Shown piece after piece: positions 1-7,501 of a stretch of 16,744 bases of DNA. Position 1 is the first letter of the stretch, and the number at the start of each line of letters is the position of its first letter. The stretch covers positions 1 through 16,744 of the forward strand of contig URKI01000049.1 in the NCBI GenBank assembly GCA_900548505.1. The letters are read 5' to 3'. Both the position numbers and the translations under genes were made by a program. The DNA comes from an uncultured Oscillibacter sp. Its GTDB lineage: Bacteria > Bacillota > Clostridia > Oscillospirales > Oscillospiraceae. The notes beneath the pieces were generated by a model. It ran no database searches, was not told the origin of the DNA, and saw only the letters and a list, made by a program, of their open reading frames with translations.

Positions 1-48
1 CGAGATAGGCTCCGGTCTCGTGGGCTCGGAGATGTGTATAAGAGACAG
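1..48. other. Residual Illumina Nextera (Tn5) i7-side adapter, not genomic
   Basis: Positions 30-48 are the 19-bp Tn5 mosaic end (AGATGTGTATAAGAGACAG). Positions 15-29 are the Nextera read-2 overhang (GTCTCGTGGGCTCGG). Positions 1-6 (CGAGAT) match the end of the P7 primer tail, and positions 7-14 (AGGCTCCG) sit where the 8-base i7 index belongs. Genomic sequence therefore starts at 49. A plus-strand reading frame starting at position 20 encodes the well-known adapter-derived peptide MGSEMCIRDR and is an artefact. Confidence 0.97.
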
Positions 49-325
49 GCAGCAGCTTGCCCGCAACGCCGCGTCGCCGGTACTCCGGCCGCACCGCCAC
101 ATTGGTGATGTAGCCCTCGTCCAAAATCACCTGCACGCCGGCGTAGCCTGCCACGTGGCCCTCGCTGTCCAGCGCCACCAGCATGGCAGAGCAGTCGTTT
201 TCCAGCTCCTCAGAGAGCATATTTCTGGACCAGGGCGTGGAAAAACACACCCGCTCCAACTCTGCCACCTCGTCCAGGTGGTCGCCGTTCATGGGAACGA
301 TCCGTACATTCAAGGATGTATCCAT
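49..325 (-). CDS. rimI: GNAT acetyltransferase, RimI-like (ribosomal protein S18-alanine N-acetyltransferase), C-terminus missing
   Basis: Ninety-two residues are visible before the reading frame runs into the adapter, so about the last third of a ~150-residue protein is lost. The fold is a GNAT N-acetyltransferase. The acidic helix region (DEVAELERVCF, residues 18-28) followed by STPWS is typical of RimI, and VAVRPEYRRRGVAGKLL (77-92) is motif A with the acetyl-CoA pyrophosphate loop R-x-x-G-x-A/G at 83-88. RimI acetylates the N-terminal alanine of ribosomal protein S18 in the cytoplasm. The ATG at 325 follows a GAGAGGAGC ribosome binding site. The gene starts 27 bases after the polA stop and is probably cotranscribed with it. 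RimI-like GNATs can have other substrates, so the family is certain but the exact target is not. Confidence 0.82.
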
Positions 326-352
326 CCGTAAGCTCCTCTCTTTTTTCAGGCC

Positions 353-3007
353 TCAGCCCTTGGCCTCCAGCCAGTTTTTGCCCCAGTGGGCCTCGGCGGT
401 CAGCGGCACCGACAGCGTCACCACCCGCTCCATCTCCTCTTCCAGCAGCGCCGCCACCGCCTGGGCATCCGCCTCCGGGCACTCCACGATCAGCTCATCG
501 TGGACCTGGAGCACCAGCCGGGCCGCCGGCTGCTCCGTGCGCAGCCGCCGCCACACGGCGATCATGGCCAGCTTCATGATGTCCGCCGCCGTGCCCTGGA
601 TGGGCATGTTCAGCGCCACCCGCTGGCCGAACGCCCGCAGGTTATGGTTGGAAGAGGTCAGCTCCGGCAATTCCCGCCGCCGGTGGAAGATGGTCTCCAC
701 GTAGCCATTTTGCTCCGCCTGCTCCACCACTGCGTCCATATAGTGCCGCACGCCGGGGAACGTGGCAAAGTAGGCATCCATATAGGCCTTGGCCTCCGCC
801 ACGGTGACGCCGATGTCCTGGCTCAGGGAGAATGCGGAGATGCCGTAGACGATGCCGAAGTTCACCGCCTTGGCCTGACGCCGCATCTCCGGCGTCACGT
901 CCTCCCGGGCCACATGGAACACCTTGGCTGCCGTCTCGGCGTGGAAGTCTCCGCCGGAGCGGAAGGCTGCCTGCATGCCCTCATCCCCGGAGATATGGGC
1001 CAGGAGCCTCAGCTCGATCTGTGAGTAGTCCGCGTCCACCAGCACGCAGCCCTCTGCCGGCACGAACATGCGGCGAATCTCGCTGCCCAGGTCCGTGCGG
1101 GTGGGGATGTTCTGGAGGTTGGGCTCCGTGGAGGAAAGGCGGCCGGTGGCCGTCACCGTCATCTGGAAGCTGGTGCGCACCCGGCCGTCCGGGTCCATGG
1201 CCTTCAAAAGGCCGTCAGCGTAGGTGGACTTGAGCTTGGCGTACTGGCGATACTCCAGCACCTTCTCCACAATGGGTGCCTCATAGCGGAGCTTTTCCAG
1301 CACATCGGCATTGGTGGACCAGCCGGTCTTGGTCTTTTTCCCGTGGGGCAGGCCCAGCTTGTCAAAGAGGATCACGCCCAGCTGCTTGGGGGAGTTGATG
1401 TTGAACTCCTCTCCCGCCAGATCGTAAATATTCTGCTCCAGCTGGGCAGTCCGCGCCGCCAGGGTCTCTCCGAACGCGGAAAGCGCCGCCGCATCTACCC
1501 GGCAGCCGGCGATCTCCATATCCGCCAGTACAGCGCAAAGGGGCAGCTCTGCCGTCTGGAACAGGTCCCACAGATTTTTCTCCCGCAGCTTGGGGGCCAG
1601 GGTCTCATACAAAGCGTTCACCGCGGCGGCATAGCTGTCCAGGCTGGCCTGGGCTGCCGCCGTATCTCCCAGCAGAGAAAAGGCGTCCTTTTCCAGATAT
1701 ACGGGCTTGGGCAGCTCTTCATTGTAGTAGGTCACAAACAGCCGCCCCAAATCGTAGCTGCCCGCCGTGGCATCCAGCAGGTACGCCGCCAGAGCCGTAT
1801 CGAACACGAAGCCCTCGGTGGGCAGGCCGTTTTCCAGCAGCGTCCGCATCAGGTCCTTGACGTTGTGGGACACCTTGCGGATATCAGCGGAGAACAGCTG
1901 CTTCAAAAGGGCGTTCCAGTCGCCCTGATAGCGATCGAACAGCAGCTCCGCCGTCAGGCCGGAATCCTCCCCAGTTTTGCAGACCACCGCTGCGCCGCCA
2001 AGGTCCGGCAGGGCCAGCAGCGATACGTGGTCCGCCTGACGCCACAGTTCCAGCAGCTCGGCCGCCCGCTCCGGCGCCGACACCTGTTCCACCGTCATGG
2101 TGCACGCAGCGGCGCGGGTCTCCTCCCCGGATCGGTCCGGGGCCGTCAGACCGAAGCGCTCGATGAGCTTGGTGAACTCCAGCTTCAAAAAGAGGGGATA
2201 GGCCTCCTCTCCCGGTGCGCGCACCAGATTGTCCTCCGGGCGGAAGTCCAGGGGGGCGTCCGTTGCGATGGTGGCCAGCCAGTAGGAATGGCGGGCGCTC
2301 TCCTCCCCTTCCATGAGCTTTTTGAGGGCCGCGGGCTTTGCCTCCACGTCCGGCATCTTCTCATACAGGGTATCGATGCTGCCGTAGGTCTGCACCAGGG
2401 CCATGGCCGTCTTTTCCCCGATGCCCGGCACGCCGGGGATGTTGTCCGACGTGTCCCCCATGAGGGCTTTCAGGTCGATCATGTGGATGGGATCGAAGCC
2501 GTACTGCTCCCGGAACGCCGCCTGGGTCATATCCTTGGTGGTGGTCTGGCCCATGCGGGTGGACACCAGCTTCACCTTGGTCTTGTCCGTGATGAGCTGG
2601 AGGGAGTCCTTGTCTCCCGTCACCACCACGCACTCCCAGTCGGACGCCTCGCATTTGCGGGAGATGGTGCCGATCAGGTCGTCGGCCTCCCAGCCCTCCA
2701 ATTCGTAGCGGGGGATGTTCAGCGCGGAGAGCACCTCCTTGAGGACCGGCATCTGCTGCCGGAGCTCCTCCGGCATGGGCTTGCGGGTAGCCTTGTAGGC
2801 CGCGTCCGCCGTATGGCGGAACGTGGGGGCGTGGACGTCAAAGGTGACGCATACCGCGTCCGGCGACTCCTCCTCCCGCAGCCGCAGCAGCGTGGTCAAA
2901 AAGCCGAAGATGGCGTGGGTGTACAGCCCGTCCCGGGTGGTCAGGGGCCGGATGCCGTAATAGGCCCGGTTGACGATGCTGTTTCCGTCTATGACCATGA
3001 GTTTCAT
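353..3007 (-). CDS. polA: DNA polymerase I (5' nuclease + polymerase, inactive 3'-5' exonuclease domain)
   Basis: 884 residues. The start is the ATG at 3007, preceded by AGGAGG seven bases upstream; an in-frame ATG 33 bases further up has no such site. The 5' nuclease domain (about 1-290) has the metal-ligand motifs D7, EADD (107-110), TGDKD (130-134) and MGDTSDN (183-189). A middle domain (about 300-475) has the fold position of the proofreading exonuclease but lacks its acidic residues: no D-x-E near 328-336, KVSHNVKDL (378-386) without the metal-binding Asp, and no Asp around YAAAVNAL (459-466). The polymerase domain has motif A DYSQIELR (660-667, catalytic D660), motif B with R709, K713, F717 and Y721, and motif C QVHDEL (834-839, D837/E838). 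It fills gaps and removes Okazaki RNA primers. It is the first gene of a transcript that continues into rimI. Confidence 0.97.
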   Translation of the reverse strand: MKLMVIDGNSIVNRAYYGIRPLTTRDGLYTHAIFGFLTTLLRLREEESPDAVCVTFDVHAPTFRHTADAAYKATRKPMPEELRQQMPVLKEVLSALNIPRYELEGWEADDLIGTISRKCEASDWECVVVTGDKDSLQLITDKTKVKLVSTRMGQTTTKDMTQAAFREQYGFDPIHMIDLKALMGDTSDNIPGVPGIGEKTAMALVQTYGSIDTLYEKMPDVEAKPAALKKLMEGEESARHSYWLATIATDAPLDFRPEDNLVRAPGEEAYPLFLKLEFTKLIERFGLTAPDRSGEETRAAACTMTVEQVSAPERAAELLELWRQADHVSLLALPDLGGAAVVCKTGEDSGLTAELLFDRYQGDWNALLKQLFSADIRKVSHNVKDLMRTLLENGLPTEGFVFDTALAAYLLDATAGSYDLGRLFVTYYNEELPKPVYLEKDAFSLLGDTAAAQASLDSYAAAVNALYETLAPKLREKNLWDLFQTAELPLCAVLADMEIAGCRVDAAALSAFGETLAARTAQLEQNIYDLAGEEFNINSPKQLGVILFDKLGLPHGKKTKTGWSTNADVLEKLRYEAPIVEKVLEYRQYAKLKSTYADGLLKAMDPDGRVRTSFQMTVTATGRLSSTEPNLQNIPTRTDLGSEIRRMFVPAEGCVLVDADYSQIELRLLAHISGDEGMQAAFRSGGDFHAETAAKVFHVAREDVTPEMRRQAKAVNFGIVYGISAFSLSQDIGVTVAEAKAYMDAYFATFPGVRHYMDAVVEQAEQNGYVETIFHRRRELPELTSSNHNLRAFGQRVALNMPIQGTAADIMKLAMIAVWRRLRTEQPAARLVLQVHDELIVECPEADAQAVAALLEEEMERVVTLSVPLTAEAHWGKNWLEAKG

Positions 3008-3038
3008 GCAAGACCTCCTGGAAAAACATTCTCCGTTC

Positions 3039-3076
3039 AACGCAAATTACAGATTATAACGCAAATTACAGATTAT
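3039..3076. repeat. Perfect 19-bp tandem direct repeat in the polA upstream region
   Basis: Two exact head-to-tail copies, 3039-3057 and 3058-3076, of an AT-rich unit (AACGCAAATTACAGATTAT). Read on the minus strand, each copy contributes a TATAAT hexamer (3058-3053 and 3077-3072). The repeat lies at the start of the predicted polA transcript, just downstream of the best -35/-10 pair. It could be a slippage duplication that doubled a -10 element, or a pair of regulator sites. No known binding motif was recognised. Confidence 0.95.
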
Positions 3077-3078
3077 AT

Positions 3079-3107
3079 AGTATATCGTAAATTTCAACTT
3101 TGTGCAA
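3079..3107 (-). promoter_or_regulatory. Predicted sigma-A promoter for polA
   Basis: On the minus strand, TTGCAC (3107-3102) and TATACT (3084-3079) are separated by 17 bases. Transcription would begin near 3072, inside the 19-bp tandem repeat, giving a leader of about 65 bases before the polA ATG. Two further TATAAT hexamers in the repeat could serve as alternative -10 elements but lack well-placed -35 partners. Confidence 0.6.
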
Positions 3108-3115
3108 GGCGCGCC

Positions 3116-3143
3116 TTGACGGCATCCCGTTTTCTGGTAAACT
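3116..3143 (+). promoter_or_regulatory. Predicted promoter for the PsiE-like gene
   Basis: TTGACG (3116-3121) and TAAACT (3138-3143) have a 16-base spacer, and TGG directly before the -10 gives an extended -10. The leader to the ATG at 3179 would be about 30 bases. This promoter is divergent from and adjacent to the polA promoter. Confidence 0.6.
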
Positions 3144-3178
3144 GAGCCTATCTTACGCAATACCGAAAGGAGCCGCCC

Positions 3179-3559
3179 ATGAAAGACCCGCACACCCTGC
3201 TTTTGAAGATCGCCCGCAGCCTGGAACTGCTGCTGGCAGCTGCCATCCTGGTCATCATCGTCATCGGCGCACTGCTGCTGTTCTGGCAGTCTGCCCATAC
3301 GCTGCAAAGCGCCCCGTTTTCCTTTTCCGTGGACGACTTTTTATCCGGCGCGCTGCTGCTGGTCATGGGGCTGGAGTTCGTGAAGATGCTGGCCCTGCAC
3401 ACCGCGGCTGCCGTGATCGACGTATTGCTGTTCACCATCGCCCGGCAGATGATCATCACCCACGGCAGCTCGCTGGATACCCTGCTGGGTGTGGGCGCCG
3501 TGGCGGGGATCTTCGCCATCCGCAAATTTCTCCGCCCGGACGAATCCGCCTCCCTTTGA
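3179..3559 (+). CDS. Small four-helix membrane protein, PsiE-like
   Basis: 126 residues with four predicted membrane helices (about 16-37, 55-73, 76-95 and 101-117) and short polar ends. The second half resembles the PsiE (phosphate-starvation-inducible E) family: a conserved Glu in helix 2 (GLEFVKM, 64-70), then ARQMIITHGSSLDTLL (88-103), which parallels the R-x-I-I-x-D/T-H-x-S-x-L-D pattern of E. coli PsiE. The biochemical role of that family is unknown. The ATG is preceded by GAAAGGAG. The gene is monocistronic, with its own promoter and a strong terminator 7 bases after the stop, and diverges from polA. The family call rests on remembered motif similarity. It could also be an unrelated small membrane protein. 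Confidence 0.6.
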   Translation: MKDPHTLLLKIARSLELLLAAAILVIIVIGALLLFWQSAHTLQSAPFSFSVDDFLSGALLLVMGLEFVKMLALHTAAAVIDVLLFTIARQMIITHGSSLDTLLGVGAVAGIFAIRKFLRPDESASL

Positions 3560-3565
3560 ACATAC

Positions 3566-3612
3566 GACCCGGCCCGAAGCCTGCCTGTCAGCTCCGGGCC
3601 GGGTCTTTTTTT
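3566..3612 (+). terminator. Intrinsic terminator of the PsiE-like gene
   Basis: A perfect 11-bp stem, GACCCGGCCCG (3566-3576) with CGGGCCGGGTC (3595-3605), has an 18-base loop and is followed by seven T (3606-3612). There is no T run on the minus-strand side, so it acts on the plus strand. The convergent PAP2 gene ends only three bases beyond. Confidence 0.92.
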
Positions 3613-3614
3613 CG

Positions 3615-4145
3615 TTACTGTCTGGCTTTTCGGGCAGCAAGCTTCTTTGCCGCCCAGGCTCCCACATAGCCGGCCGCCGCGCCCACCAGCACGCCGCCCA
3701 GCACATCACTGGGCCAGTGCACATACAGGTACAGCCGGGAAAAGGCCATGACCACCGCCACCGCCAGTGCCGGTTTCCAGAGGGGTGAACCGCTGGCTTT
3801 CAGGGCGAACACCGCCGCAAAGGACGCCGCCGTATGCCCGGAGGGGAACGAGGCGTCCGCGGGCGGAGCGATCAGCAGCTCCACCGCCTGGACGGTGAAG
3901 GGCCGCGCCCGGCCCACCAGCGGCTTCAGGATCAGATTGCACAAAACCAGGTCCGTCACCAGGGCGCACCCCACCGCCAGTCCCTGCCGGCGATACCGCT
4001 TCACGGCCAGCAGCACCGCCGCCAGCACGATCCAAAGCTCCCCGTGGTTGCAGGTCCAGCTCAGAGCGGGCATCAGCACATCCAAAACGCCGCAGCGCAG
4101 ATTGGTCTGGATCCAGTCCAGGATCCCAAGCTCCAGTTGTTGCAT
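3615..4145 (-). CDS. PAP2-family membrane phosphatase (lipid/undecaprenyl pyrophosphate phosphatase-like)
   Basis: 176 residues. The start is the ATG at 4145, preceded by AAAGGAG; the frame extends 28 codons upstream without a better site. All three phosphatase motifs of the PAP2 superfamily are present: K74-x6-R81-P82, PSGH at 101-104, and S136-R137-x5-H143-x3-D147. His104 and His143 are the expected nucleophile and proton relay. Several hydrophobic segments (about 38-48, 56-73, 104-116, 125-141 and 148-165) place it in the membrane. Bacterial members dephosphorylate undecaprenyl pyrophosphate (BcrC-like), phosphatidic acid or phosphatidylglycerophosphate. The length fits the small BcrC-like type, but the substrate cannot be read from the sequence. 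It is monocistronic and convergent with the PsiE-like gene. Confidence 0.9.
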   Translation of the reverse strand: MQQLELGILDWIQTNLRCGVLDVLMPALSWTCNHGELWIVLAAVLLAVKRYRRQGLAVGCALVTDLVLCNLILKPLVGRARPFTVQAVELLIAPPADASFPSGHTAASFAAVFALKASGSPLWKPALAVAVVMAFSRLYLYVHWPSDVLGGVLVGAAAGYVGAWAAKKLAARKARQ

Positions 4146-4285
4146 GTCGTTCTCCTTTGTTGAGGTTGCCCGCAGGGGGCGTATGCCGTACGATACCATG
4201 ACGGCAGAGCCGGAATGGTATAACGCCACATTTTTCGGTTGCCCTGCAAAGGGCGAGAAAAATGGCTTAAATCAAAATTGCAATC

Positions 4286-4328
4286 GCCGCTTTGCGGCTA
4301 TTGTACCATAGAATCCCTACTCTTGGAA
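4286..4328 (-). promoter_or_regulatory. Possible promoter of the PAP2 gene with a hairpin at its start
   Basis: On the minus strand there is an extended -10 TGGTACAAT (4308-4300) with a weak -35 candidate TTCCAA (4328-4323) 17 bases upstream. The inverted repeat GCCGC-TTT-GCGGC (4286-4298) covers the predicted start site. A second small hairpin, GCCCT-GCAA-AGGGC, lies at 4241-4254 in the roughly 150-base leader. No known riboswitch was recognised in this leader, and nothing else could be called between 4146 and 4380. Confidence 0.4.
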
Positions 4329-4381
4329 CGGGATTTTTTCGACACTTTCCACAAAGTTTTCAAAAAACGGTCTGCTTGCGG

Positions 4382-4410
4382 TTGACAGCTGTTTCCAGCC
4401 GTGGTATGAT
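4382..4410 (+). promoter_or_regulatory. Strong sigma-A promoter of the lysine-riboswitch/ABC transporter operon
   Basis: A consensus TTGACA (4382-4387) and TATGAT (4405-4410) are separated by the ideal 17 bases. Transcription would start near 4417, about 15 bases before the riboswitch P1 stem. Confidence 0.88.
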
Positions 4411-4424
4411 TCCGTCAAAATTGA

Positions 4425-4597
4425 ATCGCTTAGATAGAGGCGCGGGATCCATCAGTACCCTCCGGCAAGGCCAGGCAGCCGCCGGCGGAGAAAGGGGCAA
4501 CCGCCGAAGTTCCGGGAAGCTGCCTGGCGGACCGGTGCTGGGTCGGCAGAGAACATCTGCCGGACTGTCACAGAGTTACTTTGTGAAGCGCTATCAT
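4425..4597 (+). promoter_or_regulatory. Lysine riboswitch (L-box) aptamer
   Basis: The conserved L-box core is present in order: GATAGAGGCGCGG (4433-4445), AGTA (4454-4457), AAAGGGGC (4491-4498), CCGCCGAAG (4501-4509), GCTGGGTC (4537-4544), GGACTGTCA (4562-4570) and GCGCTATC (4588-4595). GATAG (4433-4437) and CTATC (4591-4595) form P1. GGCAGA/TCTGCC around 4545-4561 forms one arm, and CACA/TGTG (4570-4585) forms the last arm. This matches, element by element, the B. subtilis lysC L-box as I recall it. Lysine binding to this five-helix RNA normally promotes termination of the downstream operon. The aptamer sits between a strong promoter and a terminator hairpin, upstream of a three-gene ABC importer. 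Confidence 0.95.
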
Positions 4598-4646
4598 TGG
4601 CTGAGACGGGAATCTCCCCTTTGGGGAGCACCTTTCGTATACTCCA

Positions 4647-4680
4647 TGAACCGCTTGACAAAGCGGTTCATTTTTTGTTT
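4647..4680 (+). terminator. Riboswitch-controlled intrinsic terminator
   Basis: A perfect 10-bp stem, TGAACCGCTT (4647-4656) with AAGCGGTTCA (4661-4670), has a GACA loop and is followed by TTTTTTGTTTT. It lies about 50 bases after the aptamer and 76 bases before the first structural gene, so it is the off-switch of the lysine riboswitch. Its 3' arm can also pair with 4422-4431 just before the aptamer, which is a candidate antiterminator. Confidence 0.93.
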
Positions 4681-4756
4681 TCCTCCCCGCTGCGGCGGAC
4701 GGGAAGGAAAGCCGGATCACCGCCGCGGAGAACGATTTTGAGAAAGGTGAAATGAC

Positions 4757-5701
4757 ATGAGAAGATTTGCTGCATTGCTGATGGCTCTGGCCATGACCGC
4801 CTCCCTGGCCGCCTGCGGTTCCCAGGAGGAGACCCCCGCCGCCGAGGGCGAGACCCCCGCTCAGGAGAACACCGTGGAAGTCCCCCCCGTGGAAGATCTG
4901 ACCGGCGTGGACACCTCCGCCATCCCCGGCGTGGAAGACGGTGTGCTCACCGTGGGTATGGAGTGCGCCTACGCTCCTTATAACTGGACCCAGATGGACG
5001 ACTCCAACGGCGCTGTGCCCATCTCCAACGTTCCCGGCGCCTACGCCAACGGCTACGACGTGATGATCGCCAAGCGCATCTGCGAGGCTTACGGCTGGGA
5101 GCTGGAGATCGTCTCCAGCGCTTGGGACTCCCTGACTCCCGCCGTTCAGTCCGGCACCATGGACGCCAACATCGCCGGCCAGTCCATGACCGCTGACCGC
5201 ATGGCCGAGGTGGACATGGCAGGCCCCTATTACTACGCCACCATCGTTTGCGTGACCACCAAGGACAGCGAATTTGCAAACGCCACCTCTATCGCGGACC
5301 TGGCCGGCGGCTCCTGCACTGCCCAGACCGGCACCATCTGGTATGACTCCTGCCTGCCCCAGATCGAAGGCGCCGACATTCAGGCTCCTGCCGAGACCGC
5401 TCCCTCTATGATCATGGCCCTGCAGACCGGCACCGTGGACTTCGTCTGCACCGACATGCCCACCGCCATGGGCGCCGCCGCCAAGGACGACAACCTGGTC
5501 ATCCTGAACTTCTCCGGCACCGACGGCGACTTCCAGTTCGCCACCGAGGAAGAGCGGGCCGAGAACGTCAACATCGGCATCGCCGTCCAGAAGGGCAACA
5601 CCGAGCTCAAGGACGCCATGGACACCGTCCTCTCCGCCCTGAACGAGGACCAGTTCAACGCCCTCATGGACCAGGCCATCGCCGTCCAGCCCGCAGTCTA
5701 A
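4757..5701 (+). CDS. Lysine ABC importer: substrate-binding lipoprotein (SBP family 3)
   Basis: 314 residues. The signal peptide is of lipoprotein type, with lipobox L17-A-A-C20, so Cys20 would be lipidated and the receptor anchored on the outer face of the membrane. A low-complexity Glu/Pro/Ala linker (21-60) precedes a family-3 periplasmic-binding-like domain (about 62-305). Within it, the ANIAGQSMTADR segment ending in Arg148 and Asp233 (TDMPTA) correspond to the residues that clamp the alpha-carboxylate and alpha-amino groups of amino acids in HisJ/LAO-type receptors. Motifs alone would suggest a generic polar amino acid, but the lysine riboswitch upstream makes lysine the likely ligand. 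AAAGGTG precedes the ATG. It is the first gene of the importer operon, and its strongly GCC/CTG-biased codons suggest high expression. Confidence 0.93.
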   Translation: MRRFAALLMALAMTASLAACGSQEETPAAEGETPAQENTVEVPPVEDLTGVDTSAIPGVEDGVLTVGMECAYAPYNWTQMDDSNGAVPISNVPGAYANGYDVMIAKRICEAYGWELEIVSSAWDSLTPAVQSGTMDANIAGQSMTADRMAEVDMAGPYYYATIVCVTTKDSEFANATSIADLAGGSCTAQTGTIWYDSCLPQIEGADIQAPAETAPSMIMALQTGTVDFVCTDMPTAMGAAAKDDNLVILNFSGTDGDFQFATEEERAENVNIGIAVQKGNTELKDAMDTVLSALNEDQFNALMDQAIAVQPAV

Positions 5702-5716
5702 TCATTACGAAAGTTT

Positions 5717-5751
5717 CCGTCATCCGGTCCTCTTCCAGGGCCGGATGACGG
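5717..5751 (+). promoter_or_regulatory. Intercistronic hairpin between receptor and permease genes
   Basis: A perfect 11-bp stem, CCGTCATCCGG (5717-5727) with CCGGATGACGG (5741-5751), has a 13-base loop and no following T run. It is not an obvious terminator. By analogy with other importer operons it may protect the 3' end of the receptor mRNA or lower permease expression relative to the receptor. That role is inferred. Confidence 0.75.
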
Positions 5752-5775
5752 CTGTAACGGAAAGGAGCACGTCCC

Positions 5776-6666
5776 ATGGATAAGCTTGTAAAGCTGGGGC
5801 AAGATATGTCGCTGCTGTGGACCAACTACAAAGGTGCCTACTGGGCCGGTATCCAGAACACCATCATTCTGGCCCTGGTGTCCACTGCCATCGGCTGCAT
5901 CATCGGCCTGGTGTGCGGCATCCTCAACACCATCCCCTACAGCCCCCACGACAACGCCGTCAAGCGGTTTTTCCTGCGTTTGATCCGCATCGTGGTCCGG
6001 ATCTACGTGGAAGTTTTCCGCGGTACCCCCATGGTGCTGCAGGCTGTGTTCATCTACTATGGCCTGCCCTACTTCACCGGCGGCCAGGTGGCTTTCTCCG
6101 GCAACAGCGGCATCTGGCTGGCGTCTATCATCGTGGTGTCCATCAACACCGGCGCCTACATGGCCGAGTCCGTCCGGGGCGGCATCATCTCCATCGACCC
6201 CGGCCAGACCGAGGGCGCCATGGCCATCGGCATGACCCACGTCCAGACCATGGTCAGCGTGATTTTGCCCCAGGCCATCCGCAATATCATTCCCCAGATC
6301 GGCAACAACCTGATCATCAACATCAAGGACAGCTCCGTCATGTTCATCATCTCCTTCACGGAGTTCTTTGCCTGGCACCGCTACATTGTGGGCGTCAACA
6401 ACATGTACTTCCCCTCCGCCGCCATCGAGATGATCGGCTACCTGACCATGACCCTCATCGCCTCCTTTATCCTGCGGCTGGTGGAAAAGCTCATGGACGG
6501 CTCCGACAGCTATGAACTGGTGCAGGCGGATCAGCTGACCATGGCCGCCGGCACCTACAGCCATCCCGACCGGGGCACGCCCTTTGACGAGCACAGCAAG
6601 GAGTACCGCGAGCGCACGAAACTGTCCCTGAAAAACCGCAACGGCAGCACGAGAGGAGACCGGTAA
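5776..6666 (+). CDS. Lysine ABC importer: membrane permease (HisM/HisQ family)
   Basis: 296 residues. It shows the HisMQ-family landmarks: the FRGTP motif (81-85), several hydrophobic helices (about 27-50, 86-97, 113-132, 187-200 and 218-237), and the cytoplasmic EAA loop around EGAMAIGMTHVQTMVSVILP (146-165), which docks on the ATPase. It would form the membrane channel, probably as a homodimer because only one permease gene is present. The C-terminal tail from about 241 to 296 is hydrophilic and charged, longer than the usual ~220-230-residue family members, and of unknown role. AAAGGAG precedes the ATG. The stop is separated from the ATPase start by a single base, implying translational coupling. 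Confidence 0.94.
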   Translation: MDKLVKLGQDMSLLWTNYKGAYWAGIQNTIILALVSTAIGCIIGLVCGILNTIPYSPHDNAVKRFFLRLIRIVVRIYVEVFRGTPMVLQAVFIYYGLPYFTGGQVAFSGNSGIWLASIIVVSINTGAYMAESVRGGIISIDPGQTEGAMAIGMTHVQTMVSVILPQAIRNIIPQIGNNLIINIKDSSVMFIISFTEFFAWHRYIVGVNNMYFPSAAIEMIGYLTMTLIASFILRLVEKLMDGSDSYELVQADQLTMAAGTYSHPDRGTPFDEHSKEYRERTKLSLKNRNGSTRGDR

Positions 6667-6667
6667 C

Positions 6668-7408
<741 letters not shown>

Positions 7409-7430
7409 CCTAAATGCCCGAAAAGCGAAA

Positions 7431-7461
7431 AGCCCCACCCGGCTATCGGGTGGGGCTTTTT
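7431..7461. terminator. Bidirectional intrinsic terminator
   Basis: An 11-bp stem, AGCCCCACCCG (7431-7441) with CGGGTGGGGCT (7447-7457), has a 5-base loop, a T run to 7461 on the plus strand and an A run (7428-7431, then more A at 7421-7424) on the other side. It therefore ends the importer operon on the plus strand and the peptidase-like gene on the minus strand. Confidence 0.92.
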
Positions 7462-7501
7462 CTATATACAGCGGCACAAAGCCGCTCCGTCTCTGCTTCC
7501 C

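Noticed and set aside
20..331. 103-residue plus-strand frame starting in the first 20 bases
   Set aside because: It starts inside the Nextera adapter (MGSEMCIRDR) and then runs antisense through the rimI-like gene.
1343..3145. 600-residue plus-strand open frame
   Set aside because: It is antisense to polA across its length. PolA has full motif support, the frame shows no recognisable domain and has no ribosome binding site; the long frame reflects GC-rich codon structure.
4312..4339. AATCCC/GGGATT hairpin followed by T6 as a terminator
   Set aside because: The stem is only 6 bp with a 12-base loop, and no plus-strand gene lies upstream that it could terminate.
4292..4741. 149-residue plus-strand frame upstream of the receptor gene
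   Set aside because: It runs through the promoter, lysine aptamer and terminator, with no ribosome binding site and no protein-like composition. The RNA interpretation is far stronger.
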